Origin: an uncultured Bacteroidales bacterium
Lineage (GTDB): Bacteria; Bacteroidota; Bacteroidia; Bacteroidales; FEN-979
Length of the DNA: 64,000 nt
Assembly (NCBI GenBank): GCA_903877385.1
Contig: CAIRDP010000054.1
Coordinates: forward strand, 124,001 to 188,000
Direction of reading: 5' to 3'
The translations under genes and the position numbers were made by a program. Below the pieces are notes generated by a model. It searched no databases. It was not told where the DNA came from and saw only the letters and a list, made by a program, of their open reading frames with translations. Shown here piece by piece: positions 43,657 to 53,270 of the stretch. Numbering within the stretch: the first letter of the stretch is position 1; the number at the start of each line of letters is the position of its first letter.

Positions 43657-45915
43657 TTATTTTTCTTTCATGTAATTAAGAGCACTGCCGGCTTTGAACC
43701 AGTTAATCTGCAGATCACTGTATGTGTGGTTCAGGAGGATGACATCCGAACTGCCGCCGGCATGATGGATCTTTAATGTAAGAGGCTTGCCGGGTGAGAA
43801 TGTTTCCAGTCCTTCCAGGTCAAACGTGTCATCTTCGAGTATCCTTTCGTAATCTGCGGGATTAGCGAAAGTCAGGGCCAGCATCCCCTGCTTTTTAAGG
43901 TTGGTTTCGTGAATCCTGGCAAAGGACCTTACCAGTACGACTCTTACTCCAAGATACCGGGGTTCCATTGCGGCATGTTCACGGGAGGAGCCTTCGCCAT
44001 AATTTTCATCCCCTACCACAATCGAGGGAAGACAGTTGGCCTTATAATACCTGGCTGTTTTTGACACTTCGGCATATTCTCCGGTAATGGCATTCTTTAC
44101 CGAATTGGTCTTGCCGTTGAAGGCATTCACTGCACCCATCAGCAGGTTATCGGAGATCTTGTCGAGATGGCCGCGGAATTTAAGCCATGGGCCTGCCATG
44201 GAAATGTGGTCGGTGGTGCACTTGCCCCTGGCTTTGATAAGCAGTCGCATTCCCCTGATGTCTTTCCCGTTCCAAACCTCGAACGGTTCCAGCAGCTGAA
44301 GCCTGCCCGATGCGGGATCCACCTTAACGCTGATCCCTTCGCTGTTTGCGGGAGCTGCGATGAATCCGGGATCCTTCACATCGAAACCCATGGGCGGCAG
44401 TTCGTACCCCCGGGGCTCGTCGAGTTTCACCTCAATGCCATCAGCATTCATAATGGTATCCTTTACCGGGTTGAATGACAGCTTTCCGGCAAGAGCCATG
44501 GCCGTCACCATCTCGGGGGAAGCAATGAAAGTATGTGTCCCGGCATTGCCGTCGTTACGCTTTGCGAAATTCCTGTTAAAGGAAGTGACGATTGAATTTT
44601 TCCTTTCGGGATCATCCATCTTTCTCGACCACTGGCCTATGCAGGGGCCGCAGGCATTGGCCATGATCACCCCTCCTATTTCACCGAAGGCATCCAGCAG
44701 TCCGTCCCTTTCGGCAGTAAACCTGATCTGCTCCGAACCCGGGGTGATGATAAACCCTGCTTTTACATTCAGCTTCTTGGCCTTGGCCTGTTTTGCAATG
44801 AACGCAGCCCGGGAAAGGTCTTCATAGGATGAGTTGGTACATGAACCTATAAGCCCTACCTCCAGGGTATCGGGATAATTGTTTTCCTTAAGGAAAGCCG
44901 GAAGGGCCGAAACAGGGTTTGCCGTGTCGGGAGTAAACGGACCGTTTACATAGGGTTCCAGTTCCGAGAGGTTGATGCGGATTACCTGCTCATAATATTT
45001 CGACGGGTCCGATGCGACCTCGGGATCGGCTTTGAGGAAGCCGGCATACCGATCGGCAGTTTCGGCCACAGCATTACGGCCTGTGGCTTCAAGATACCGT
45101 TTCATGCTTAGATCGTATGGGAACACCGAACAGGTTGCCCCTACTTCGGCGCCCATATTGCAGATAGTGCCTTTGCCGGTACAGGAAAGCGATTCGGCGC
45201 CTTCTCCGAAATACTCAATAATAAAACCTGTGCCGCCTTTTACAGTGAGCAAACCAGAAATTACCAGGATGATATCTTTGGGCGAAACCCAGCCGCTGAG
45301 TTTGCCTGTAAGTTCAACGCCCATTATCTTCGGCATTTTCAGTTCAAGGGGTATACCCGACATCACATCCACTGCATCGGCCCCGCCTACACCTATAGCC
45401 AGCATTCCCAGCCCCCCGGCATTCGGGGTATGTGAATCCGTTCCTATCATCATCTGCCCGGGGAAGGCGTAATTCTCAAAAACGACCTGGTGGATGATCC
45501 CGGCTCCCGGTTTCCAGAAACCTATGCCGTATTTTGCCGAAACCGATTGTAAAAAATCATATACTTCGGCATTCTGCGACAAAGCAGACTGAAGGTCGGC
45601 ACTAACGCCTTCCTTTGCGAGGATAAGGTGATCGCAATGAACCGTGGCGGGAACTGCCGATGTGGGCCTCCCGGCCGTCATGAACTGAAGCAGGGCCATC
45701 TGAGCCGTGGCATCCTGCATGGCCACCCTGTCGATCCTGAAATTCACATAATCCCTTCCCCGTTGATACGGTTTTGAAGGAACTTCATCATATAAATGCC
45801 CGTACAAAAGCTTTTCAGTAAGGCTTAAGGGCCGGTTCAGAACCTTTCTTGCTTTTTCCACAGATGTACTGATCTTCTGATAGATGGCTTCTATGTTTTC
45901 CAATTTAAGCAACAT
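43657..45915 (-). CDS. acn: Aconitate hydratase
   Basis: Interconverts citrate and isocitrate with a [4Fe-4S] cluster. The 752-residue length fits the mitochondrial-type aconitases rather than the 890-residue AcnA/IRP type. Cluster Cys residues are in [17 protein letters not shown] and [11 protein letters not shown]. Other motifs are [31 protein letters not shown] and the swivel-domain block [20 protein letters not shown] with the active-site Ser-Arg. First gene of the acn-gltA operon, divergent from the large acyl-CoA synthetase/GNAT fusion. Confidence 0.95.
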   Translation of the reverse strand: MLLKLENIEAIYQKISTSVEKARKVLNRPLSLTEKLLYGHLYDEVPSKPYQRGRDYVNFRIDRVAMQDATAQMALLQFMTAGRPTSAVPATVHCDHLILAKEGVSADLQSALSQNAEVYDFLQSVSAKYGIGFWKPGAGIIHQVVFENYAFPGQMMIGTDSHTPNAGGLGMLAIGVGGADAVDVMSGIPLELKMPKIMGVELTGKLSGWVSPKDIILVISGLLTVKGGTGFIIEYFGEGAESLSCTGKGTICNMGAEVGATCSVFPYDLSMKRYLEATGRNAVAETADRYAGFLKADPEVASDPSKYYEQVIRINLSELEPYVNGPFTPDTANPVSALPAFLKENNYPDTLEVGLIGSCTNSSYEDLSRAAFIAKQAKAKKLNVKAGFIITPGSEQIRFTAERDGLLDAFGEIGGVIMANACGPCIGQWSRKMDDPERKNSIVTSFNRNFAKRNDGNAGTHTFIASPEMVTAMALAGKLSFNPVKDTIMNADGIEVKLDEPRGYELPPMGFDVKDPGFIAAPANSEGISVKVDPASGRLQLLEPFEVWNGKDIRGMRLLIKARGKCTTDHISMAGPWLKFRGHLDKISDNLLMGAVNAFNGKTNSVKNAITGEYAEVSKTARYYKANCLPSIVVGDENYGEGSSREHAAMEPRYLGVRVVLVRSFARIHETNLKKQGMLALTFANPADYERILEDDTFDLEGLETFSPGKPLTLKIHHAGGSSDVILLNHTYSDLQINWFKAGSALNYMKEK

Positions 45916-45934
45916 GGTATAAAATATCTTTAAT

Positions 45935-45963
45935 TCGAATTCAAAATTAACAATTTGAATCGA
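45935..45963. promoter_or_regulatory. Inverted repeat between divergent acn and acyl-CoA-synthetase-fusion genes
   Basis: TCGAATTCAAA (45935-45945) and TTTGAATCGA (45954-45963) form a near-palindrome around ATTAACAA. A minus-strand TAATTTTG box (45949-45942) overlaps the left arm and a plus-strand TAAATTTGC box (45964-45972) abuts the right arm. A repressor or activator site serving both genes is possible. Confidence 0.4.
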
Positions 45964-45972
45964 TAAATTTGC
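45964..45972 (+). promoter_or_regulatory. Promoter -7 box of the acyl-CoA synthetase/GNAT fusion gene
   Basis: TAAATTTGC, a full match to TAnnTTTG, 37 bp before the ATG at 46010. The -33 region is not convincing. Confidence 0.5.
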
Positions 45973-46009
45973 ATTTCCGGTTTAATGATTCTATTTAAAT
46001 TTTAAAATA

Positions 46010-49000
46010 ATGCTGGCAGAATTACTTGGGTCCTGGAAAAATACAAAAGACAAACAGAGGCAAGCCATCGCACTTAAGGTCCTGGCTGAGGCTGAGGCCT
46101 GCCTTGCAAAGCAGGGACCGGCCAATGCGGTTTCACGTAAGACCGGGAAAGCCCGTTCTGCCGTAGAACCTTCAGAAGGAAAGCCAGACGGGAAAGCCCG
46201 TTCTGCCGTAAGCCCTGCACAGGAAAATCCAGGACGAAAAACCTGGTTTGAATTTCTGGATGAAACCTCCAGGCCACTCTTCCTGAATGTCCTGGATACA
46301 GAAGCACGAAACCGTTGGGCGGAAATTGTTTTCAGGGTTCTTCAGCTAACTCAATACTCCCTCGATGACCTGATGAGGCAAAGGGTTGAAGAGCACCCTC
46401 AGCAACTGCTGTTCAAAGACATGTCGGTTTCACCCACAGTGGACTGGACTTATGAACAGATCTACCGACATCTCAGGGAGATTGCAGCGGTCATCCGCCT
46501 GTCGGTACAGGACGAACCACGGGTCGCCCTGTACACCGAGAACTGCGTGGAAGGGGCATGTACCGACCTCTCATGCCTTTGTTCCGGTATATTCATCTCG
46601 CCATTCAACACCCATTTCGGGGCCGAGATCCTCGCCCCCCTGTTTGACAAGCTTTCTGTCAACATAGCCATCGCCGACACCCCCCAGAGAGTTGCCGTGC
46701 TTGAAAAAGTCAGGGGCATGACGGCACTCCAGTTCAGGATCTTTTCATTGAATCCGCTTGCCAGGAAGGCAAGCTCAATCGCTTTCCTGCAGGAAGAATG
46801 CAAAAAGATCTCCCGAACCGAGATTGAAAAAATTCTCTCATCCAGGCCCCCGAAACCAAGCAATACCGTTGCCACAACGATGTTTACTTCGGGAAGCACC
46901 GGGCTGCCCAAAGGGGTTTCCTTTTCGGTATATAACATTGTTTCAAAACGCTTTGCTCGGGCCGCCGCTCTGCCGGAAGTAGGCAATGAGACTTTTTTAT
47001 GCTACCTGCCGCTGTTTCATACATTCGGCCGTTATCTCGAGATGACAGGCTCGATTTTCTGGCACGGCACGTATGTTTTTGCCGGCAATAATTCGGCGGA
47101 AACCTTGTTTGCCCTTTTTCCGAAAATAAACCCCAGCGGGTTCATCAGCATTCCCTTACGCTGGCAGGAACTGTATGAAAAATGCCAGGAAAAGATCAAC
47201 GGGATAATGAATCCCGGGCTCAGGGACAGGGCCATTGAAGAAGTATTGGGCAACCGCCTCAAATGGGGGCTGAGTGCAGCCGGTTATCTTGATCCCGCGG
47301 TGTTCCGGTTCTTTAACGACCATGGAGTTGCCTTATGCAGCGGGTTTGGAATGACCGAGGCCACAGGAGGCATAACCATGACCCCTCCTTTCCGGTACCA
47401 GGATTTTAAAGTCGGCATCCCTTTGCCCGGTGTGCTCACCAGGCTCAACGGTAACCGCGAACTGGAAATCAGCGGCCATTATATTGCGAGGTATCTTGAA
47501 GATGCCCCCCCGGGAGGCATTATCCCTTATCCTGAATCTGAAACGAAAGACTACTGGCTCAGGACAGGGGATGTCTTCGTCATCAATAAAGACCAATACC
47601 ACGAAATTGTTGACCGTGTAAAGGATATTTATAAAAATAACCGTGGACAAACGGTTGCCCCCCAGGTGATAGAAAAGAAATTTCACCGTGTGCCGGGCAT
47701 TAAAAGCACTTTTGTGGTTGGGGATAACAGGCCGTACAATGTACTTCTGATCGTTCCCGATAAATCCGATTCACTGTTCACATCCTGCAAGGGCGACAAC
47801 CTCCGGGAGTATTTCCACCAGATTGTAATGTCGGCCAATAATGATGTGGCACCCTATGAAAGGGTGGTGAATTTCGCCCTTCTCGACAGGGAATTCAGCG
47901 CCGAAAAAGGAGAGCTTACCTCCAAGGGATCCTTCAACAGGAAAGCCATTGAAAGCAGCTTCTCAAAACTTATTGATTCTCTTTACCTGAGCAATTCGGT
48001 GCAGCTTGAACGTGCTGATGCCACGGTTGTGATACCGAAGTGGTTTTACAGGGACCTGGGCATACTTGAAACAGATGTTGTTTTAAACAAAGATGGACTC
48101 GAGAACAATAGGACCAAGCAAAAACTGAGGGTTAAAAAACGCAAAGGCCCGGGCTGGATCATAGGCGACCTGGTTTACGGGATTAGCGGCAAGACAATCG
48201 ACCTGGGGTTATTTACGCGATCGCCTAAACTCTGGGCCGGCAATCCCGCCCTGATCTCATTCTGTCCCGTGAAGGAAGGCTGGGACGTTCCGATCAAAGG
48301 GATGACCGAAAGCATATACCTCGCCCGGCCCGGTCTTGCAAACGGGGCTGAGTTCAAGTCCCCGAAGAACATCAGGGACCAGTTCCTGGCCAATGCAAAT
48401 ATGTTGCTGTTCCAGGCTTTGTACTCAGCTGAACCCGACGCAATAAATGCGATAGAAAAGATCGGGGAAATTTTCGCCGAATCGGAGTCAAGGCTGGCTG
48501 AAGTGATGAGGCTGAGGCTGGAAGCCCTTGCTTTTCATCCCGCCGAAGAGATCCGATGCATGGCATACAGGACCATACTATTGCACTCTCCCCAGCCCGA
48601 GACCATTTCCAACCTTCCCATGTTCATGGAATCGGGCTTGTCGTTCCTGAACGAAAAATCTATCCGTGCGATAGCCTCTTCAAGGATCGGCAAACACAGG
48701 CTTGACGCCCTGAAACAAAGGCTTTATTTTTACCGGACCCATTTCAGTTGGCCTGCCCCGGTAAAGATGCGCCACCAGTTGGAGGATGTGCTCAGGATGC
48801 TTTATAACTTCGCACTACAGCATCTCGATTTTTATGTACCCGTAAGGGCTGAACTATCGAGGTGGATACTTCACCGGCAGGATCCATGGCTTTCGAAAAA
48901 AGCAGAGGATTATTTTTACAGGCTGGCCCAGGTCTTTGAAAATCACATGGAAGGCAGCCGTTCAAAATACCCACTTGCCACCTGGAAATCGAAACTGGTT

Positions 49001-50683
49001 TTCGAGCATGGGATACAGGAAACTGATAAAGAAAGGATACTGAAGATTTTCCAGACCACTAAATTTCTCGAAGAAAGCATTGTACTTACCTTCAACGAAT
49101 GGAATTTTGACCTTAAGGATGTCCCGCCCGGGGGGATATGGATACTTCGGCTTCTTGCATACAAGGAATTCAAACACTACCGTCTGAGTGTGAATACGAA
49201 GGCAGAAAAACATTTTGACCTACATATCGTGATCAGTAACAATCCTGAATTCAGACCGAATCCTGACACATTCTACTGGCAGGCATCTCTGGCAGGTTTC
49301 CCGTTCGGGGCAGCGGTGGCCTCGCTGATGGGCAGCAGCAGGCCTAAGCTGGGCCTGCTAAGCACCCAGTACATTGGCGGTCTCACGGCCTGGGATAAAA
49401 TCAGGGAGTATGCCGAGATCCACCGTTCATCGGGTTACGTAAAACCCAACGCCTGGAAAAAAGTCTTTATCCGTTCCCTGGCCACGGTATTTAAGGCCTG
49501 GCATCATAGCGGTTACCAGATAGTTCCCGGGGCGATCACCCCTACCAATATTTCCATCCCCGAAATGGATTTCAGGGAATCGGCCGTGATACTTACCCTT
49601 ACGGGATGGTCGGAATACCGCAGTCCGCTTTCACTCGTAATCCCGATGGTGCAGGATTACTATTGTAAAACAACGGCTCTGTATCCCTGGGTGAAAAAGC
49701 AGATTGACATCAACTGGATATTCGATGCCTGCATCGAAGCCCTCGGCAAGGATGAAGCCCTGGATTTCCTTTCAAAACTCAAAAACGAACTGCTTAAACA
49801 CAAACTTGTTTGTCACGACCAGACCAGCTTAAAAGACCAGCTGAATAAATACCTGACCGAAAACATCCGGCGTTTCCACCTACCGCTTTCATTGTATGCA
49901 GCCATTGATCAGTACATCGACTGGTACCGCATGAATCCTTTGACTACGGCTGCCGCCAAGGAACAAACCATTACCGAGCTCATGGAACTTTTCAGGCTGA
50001 ATTCATGGCCCGATCTCGTCAGGTATTCTTTTTACAGGCATACTTATTTTATGGATTCCAGTGCCGGGGTCACAGGATCATTTGACATCCTGCTTGAGAA
50101 AATGCAGGAGAACCATGAAACGCTCCCTGTCCAGCTGATAGAGCTTTCCGACATGCAATCTGCCTTAACGGAAGAAGAAGATAAAACCATCTTCAGCCAT
50201 ATGGTCTTTCCGCGTTTACAGACTGACCAGCACATCGACCTGCTGAAGATAGGAGAGCTTTCGAAAGAACATGTAGTGGTACGCTTCGACATCCATGACA
50301 GGGAAGGCAGGCAGTATACCCAGTATGAGCCGCTGGGGCCGAGGGAGATAGGGCAGCTGTACCAGATGTTCTTCAGGGAGAATTACCCCAAGGAGATCAG
50401 CAAGAACGACCACCAGCATGTGGTTGCGGATGAAAATTCGAGGATCATAGGCGGGCTTACCTGGCATTACCTCGACGAGCACACGGTACTGTTTGACGGA
50501 ATCGTTGTAACTTCGGCCCTGCAGGGAAAAGGGATTGCCGCAGCAATGATAGCCAATTTCTTTGTCAGCATGTCGGCTTACGGGATTAAAATGATCAAGG
50601 CACATTTCCTTTTCGGAAACTATTATATGAAACATTTCTTTGAGATCGACCAGAAATGGGGAGCCCTGGTGAAGGTCCTTTAA
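46010..50683 (+). CDS. Giant acyl-CoA synthetase (AMP-binding) - unknown region - GNAT acetyltransferase fusion
   Basis: A single 1557-residue frame. Residues about 25-80 are low-complexity with a duplicated GKARSAV segment. About 105-640 is an adenylate-forming domain of the long-chain acyl-CoA synthetase type: TSGSTGLPKG (293-302), CSGFGMTEATGG, WLRTGDVFVI, KDIYKNNRGQTVAP, FALLDREFSAEKGELTSKGS with FNRKAIES. About 700-1050 is helical and unrecognised. About 1050-1210 has faint kinase-like (APH-type) features (TQYIGGLTAWDKIREYAE, VPGAITPTNISI, LTGWSEY) without clear catalytic residues. The C-terminal about 150 residues are a GNAT domain with the acetyl-CoA motif LQGKGIAAAMI (1505-1510). Cytoplasmic. 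It may activate an acyl group and modify or regulate a partner; its substrate is unknown. It sits between aconitase and isocitrate dehydrogenase. Confidence 0.85.
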   Translation: MLAELLGSWKNTKDKQRQAIALKVLAEAEACLAKQGPANAVSRKTGKARSAVEPSEGKPDGKARSAVSPAQENPGRKTWFEFLDETSRPLFLNVLDTEARNRWAEIVFRVLQLTQYSLDDLMRQRVEEHPQQLLFKDMSVSPTVDWTYEQIYRHLREIAAVIRLSVQDEPRVALYTENCVEGACTDLSCLCSGIFISPFNTHFGAEILAPLFDKLSVNIAIADTPQRVAVLEKVRGMTALQFRIFSLNPLARKASSIAFLQEECKKISRTEIEKILSSRPPKPSNTVATTMFTSGSTGLPKGVSFSVYNIVSKRFARAAALPEVGNETFLCYLPLFHTFGRYLEMTGSIFWHGTYVFAGNNSAETLFALFPKINPSGFISIPLRWQELYEKCQEKINGIMNPGLRDRAIEEVLGNRLKWGLSAAGYLDPAVFRFFNDHGVALCSGFGMTEATGGITMTPPFRYQDFKVGIPLPGVLTRLNGNRELEISGHYIARYLEDAPPGGIIPYPESETKDYWLRTGDVFVINKDQYHEIVDRVKDIYKNNRGQTVAPQVIEKKFHRVPGIKSTFVVGDNRPYNVLLIVPDKSDSLFTSCKGDNLREYFHQIVMSANNDVAPYERVVNFALLDREFSAEKGELTSKGSFNRKAIESSFSKLIDSLYLSNSVQLERADATVVIPKWFYRDLGILETDVVLNKDGLENNRTKQKLRVKKRKGPGWIIGDLVYGISGKTIDLGLFTRSPKLWAGNPALISFCPVKEGWDVPIKGMTESIYLARPGLANGAEFKSPKNIRDQFLANANMLLFQALYSAEPDAINAIEKIGEIFAESESRLAEVMRLRLEALAFHPAEEIRCMAYRTILLHSPQPETISNLPMFMESGLSFLNEKSIRAIASSRIGKHRLDALKQRLYFYRTHFSWPAPVKMRHQLEDVLRMLYNFALQHLDFYVPVRAELSRWILHRQDPWLSKKAEDYFYRLAQVFENHMEGSRSKYPLATWKSKLVFEHGIQETDKERILKIFQTTKFLEESIVLTFNEWNFDLKDVPPGGIWILRLLAYKEFKHYRLSVNTKAEKHFDLHIVISNNPEFRPNPDTFYWQASLAGFPFGAAVASLMGSSRPKLGLLSTQYIGGLTAWDKIREYAEIHRSSGYVKPNAWKKVFIRSLATVFKAWHHSGYQIVPGAITPTNISIPEMDFRESAVILTLTGWSEYRSPLSLVIPMVQDYYCKTTALYPWVKKQIDINWIFDACIEALGKDEALDFLSKLKNELLKHKLVCHDQTSLKDQLNKYLTENIRRFHLPLSLYAAIDQYIDWYRMNPLTTAAAKEQTITELMELFRLNSWPDLVRYSFYRHTYFMDSSAGVTGSFDILLEKMQENHETLPVQLIELSDMQSALTEEEDKTIFSHMVFPRLQTDQHIDLLKIGELSKEHVVVRFDIHDREGRQYTQYEPLGPREIGQLYQMFFRENYPKEISKNDHQHVVADENSRIIGGLTWHYLDEHTVLFDGIVVTSALQGKGIAAAMIANFFVSMSAYGIKMIKAHFLFGNYYMKHFFEIDQKWGALVKVL
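46144..46210. repeat. 22-bp direct repeat in the 5' end of the AMP-binding fusion gene
   Basis: An identical 22-bp unit beginning CGGGAAAGCCCGTTCTG occurs at 46144-46165 and 46189-46210, 45 bp apart and therefore in frame, encoding GKARSAV twice. The unit contains a CGGG-AAAG-CCCG hairpin. The region codes for a low-complexity linker before the synthetase domain. Confidence 0.8.
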
Positions 50684-50767
50684 TGTACAATGTACAATGT
50701 ACAAATTAACTTTGAATACCGAATGATGAACCGGGAATGAAGAAATCACTCATGGCTTAGGGCTTAG
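50684..50767. repeat. Short tandem repeats in the gap before icd
   Basis: Three tandem copies of TGTACAA start directly after the stop codon of the large fusion gene (50684-50704), and two copies of GGCTTAG plus GGCT follow (50754-50771). The 132-bp gap otherwise shows no clear promoter; the icd leader is A/T-rich. Confidence 0.7.
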
Positions 50768-50815
50768 GGCTGACAACTCATCTCCAATCGTTTAAACAAA
50801 TTAATATATAAATTT

Positions 50816-52078
50816 ATGGGAGAAAAAATCACATTGTCGAATGGCCGGCTTATCGTTCCTGAGAACCCGGTGATACCGTTTATTGAAGGAGACGGCACAG
50901 GGCCGGATATCTGGAATGCGAGCGTTAGAGTGTTCGATGCTGCAGTTGAAAAAGCATATGTAGGTAAACGGAAGATCGAATGGAAAGAAGTACTGGCTGG
51001 AGAAAAGGCTTTCAAACAGACCGGGGAATGGCTGCCGCAGTCAACCCTGGATGAGATCCGCGAATACCTGGTGGCTATAAAAGGCCCTTTGACCACTCCG
51101 GTGGGTGGAGGGATCCGTTCGCTCAATGTCGCCCTCAGGCAGATTCTTGATCTTTATGTATGCCTCAGGCCTGTGAGATATTTCAAGGGTGTTCCATCGC
51201 CGGTTAAAAAGCCGGAACTTACGAACATGGTCATCTTTCGTGAAAATTCAGAAGACATTTATGCAGGTATTGAATGGATGGCAGGAACCCCCGAGGTAAA
51301 GAAAGTCCTGGATTTCCTGATCAGTGAGATGGGGGTTAAAAAGATCCGTTTCCCCGAAAGTTCATCCATCGGCATCAAGCCTGTTTCCAAGGACGGCACA
51401 GAGCGTCTTGTAAGGGCGGCCATTTTGTATACCATTGAGAAAAACCTTCCATCGCTTACCCTGGTTCATAAGGGCAATATTATGAAGTTTACCGAAGGGC
51501 AATTCAAGAACTGGGGTTATGCCCTGGCCGAAAAAGAGTTCAGTGCGAAAGTCTTTACCTGGGCTGAATATGAACGGATCAAAGAGAAGGAAGATGAAGC
51601 CGGAGCCGATGAAGCCCAGAAGAAAGCTGTTTCCGAAGGCCGCATTATTATAAAGGATGTGATTGCCGATGCCTTCCTTCAGCAGATACTCACACGTCCG
51701 GCCGAATATTCAGTGATCGCAACCCTGAACCTTAACGGTGATTACATTTCTGACGCCCTTGCTGCCATTGTTGGCGGGATTGGCATTGCACCGGGAGCCA
51801 ATATCAATTATGAGACCGGTCATGCGGTTTTTGAGGCGACTCATGGCACTGCCCCCAAATATGCCAATAAAGACCAGGTCAATCCTGGCTCTGTGATACT
51901 TTCGGGAGGGATGATGTTCGAATATATGGGATGGAATGAAGCTGCAGCCCTCATCCTCAAAGGGCTTGAAGGGGCCATCGCGAAAAAGAGGGTGACCTAT
52001 GATTTTGAGCGGCAAATGGAAGGAGCCACCAAACTCAAATGCTCTGAGTTCGGCAACGAGATCATTGCAAACATGTAG
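50816..52078 (+). CDS. icd: NADP-dependent isocitrate dehydrogenase
   Basis: Oxidative decarboxylation of isocitrate to 2-oxoglutarate. The 420-residue protein is colinear with E. coli Icd. It has [65 protein letters not shown] (including the Ser that is phosphorylated in E. coli), [39 protein letters not shown] and [12 protein letters not shown]. It is monocistronic, followed by a perfect terminator hairpin. With acn and gltA nearby, three consecutive TCA steps are clustered. Confidence 0.96.
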   Translation: MGEKITLSNGRLIVPENPVIPFIEGDGTGPDIWNASVRVFDAAVEKAYVGKRKIEWKEVLAGEKAFKQTGEWLPQSTLDEIREYLVAIKGPLTTPVGGGIRSLNVALRQILDLYVCLRPVRYFKGVPSPVKKPELTNMVIFRENSEDIYAGIEWMAGTPEVKKVLDFLISEMGVKKIRFPESSSIGIKPVSKDGTERLVRAAILYTIEKNLPSLTLVHKGNIMKFTEGQFKNWGYALAEKEFSAKVFTWAEYERIKEKEDEAGADEAQKKAVSEGRIIIKDVIADAFLQQILTRPAEYSVIATLNLNGDYISDALAAIVGGIGIAPGANINYETGHAVFEATHGTAPKYANKDQVNPGSVILSGGMMFEYMGWNEAAALILKGLEGAIAKKRVTYDFERQMEGATKLKCSEFGNEIIANM

Positions 52079-52080
52079 AT

Positions 52081-52120
52081 ACTAAAGAAGCCGGGTTTGA
52101 TGCCCGGCTTCTTTAGTTAA
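52081..52120. terminator. Terminator after icd
   Basis: A perfect 15-bp stem, ACTAAAGAAGCCGGG (52081-52095) with CCCGGCTTCTTTAGT (52103-52117), around a 7-base loop. It begins 2 bp after the icd stop and also faces the convergent porP-type gene. Confidence 0.85.
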
Positions 52121-52136
52121 ATAGTGAAACTCTCTG

Positions 52137-53249
52137 CTAATAAAAGCTTGGACATTCCATTGGTCCGCCATACCTTCTTGAACTGCCGCCGGTACCACCC
52201 GGAAGGGATCCGCCTCCGCCGCCTCCGCCGAATACCGAAAGTTTGTCAAATTCGAGGATCAGGCTGATCTCATGAGCCCCTCCTGTACCCTGCAAGGCAC
52301 CGCTGACCTGGATATCATATGAATACATGAACTTTATGCTCATGTTTTCGTAGAAATTGTACTTATAGCCTGCCACCACGGCACAGGAACTGTTAACCAC
52401 ACCGGTAAGCGTGCTTTTGTACCAGCAACCCAGATAGATATTGTACTTTAACAGGTTCAGCCCGAATTGCAGTGAATTCAGGTTTGACTGGTTCATGTAT
52501 ATAGCGCCCACATCGATCTTGAGGGGTTCTACCGCACTGGAGTTTATGGCATTTGGAGCTCCCCCCGGCCCAGTTGAAAACACCAGGTCAAGGTGCCCCG
52601 TCCATTTGCGCGGATATTGTGAAGAACCCACGGAAAGGAAGGATACGTCGGGTTTGAAAATATGATCCACTGCAAAACCAAAATTACCGGTGATATTCCC
52701 TTCACTGGAAGAGAATTGCAGTAAACCACCTGCCCCGAAATCAGGAACCACCCTTTTACTGGCGTTGAAATCGGTAAAACCGCTCTGGTATATATTTCCA
52801 TACCTGGGATCCAGGCTGCTGGTAAAAACGAGGTCGTTATACGAGATCTGCCTTTGCATAATGCCAGCTTTTATACCAACCTGGGCAACTAAAAACCCGG
52901 TAATCGGAATGCGAACACCAATGGTAAGGGCGGCATTCAGGTTGTTGATCAAACCTGCACCGGGATTATCCGATTCAACGACCAAACCTAATCCACCAGC
53001 CCCAGGCAAAGCGCGGTCACCAAGATCGGCCGAGAAGTAATAGGACTTGTAGGCAATCGGGGCCGAAGGCCATTGATCCCTGAACAGAAACCTGGCACGA
53101 ACCCCGGTATTGATCCCTGTAAAGGCGGGGTTCACATAAAGTGGTGTGCTGAAGTACTGTGTGTAATTCATGTCCTGTCCCCGGGCGGACGTTAGAGGCA
53201 AAATCCACCCAAGAACCAACAGGCAAAGAATACATGAGAGCTTTTTCAT
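52137..53249 (-). CDS. T9SS membrane protein of the PorP/SprF family
   Basis: A 370-residue outer membrane protein with signal peptide MKKLSCILCLLVLGWILPLT followed by SARGQ. The family opening is QDMNYTQYFSTPLYVNPAFT with GINTGVRARFLFRDQWPS, then a beta-barrel with YNDLVFTSSLDPRYG, GGLLQFSS and KDPDVSFL-type strands. The C-terminal tail is Gly-rich (FGGGGGGGSLPGGTGGSSRR). PorP/SprF proteins anchor or export T9SS cargo with type B (CHU_C) ends and are often encoded next to such cargo. That is the case here: the gene lies 21 bp after the giant PKD protein on the same strand, so the two form a cargo-partner operon. Confidence 0.9.
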   Translation of the reverse strand: MKKLSCILCLLVLGWILPLTSARGQDMNYTQYFSTPLYVNPAFTGINTGVRARFLFRDQWPSAPIAYKSYYFSADLGDRALPGAGGLGLVVESDNPGAGLINNLNAALTIGVRIPITGFLVAQVGIKAGIMQRQISYNDLVFTSSLDPRYGNIYQSGFTDFNASKRVVPDFGAGGLLQFSSSEGNITGNFGFAVDHIFKPDVSFLSVGSSQYPRKWTGHLDLVFSTGPGGAPNAINSSAVEPLKIDVGAIYMNQSNLNSLQFGLNLLKYNIYLGCWYKSTLTGVVNSSCAVVAGYKYNFYENMSIKFMYSYDIQVSGALQGTGGAHEISLILEFDKLSVFGGGGGGGSLPGGTGGSSRRYGGPMECPSFY

Positions 53250-53270
53250 CGAGCTATAAGTTAGATTGAT

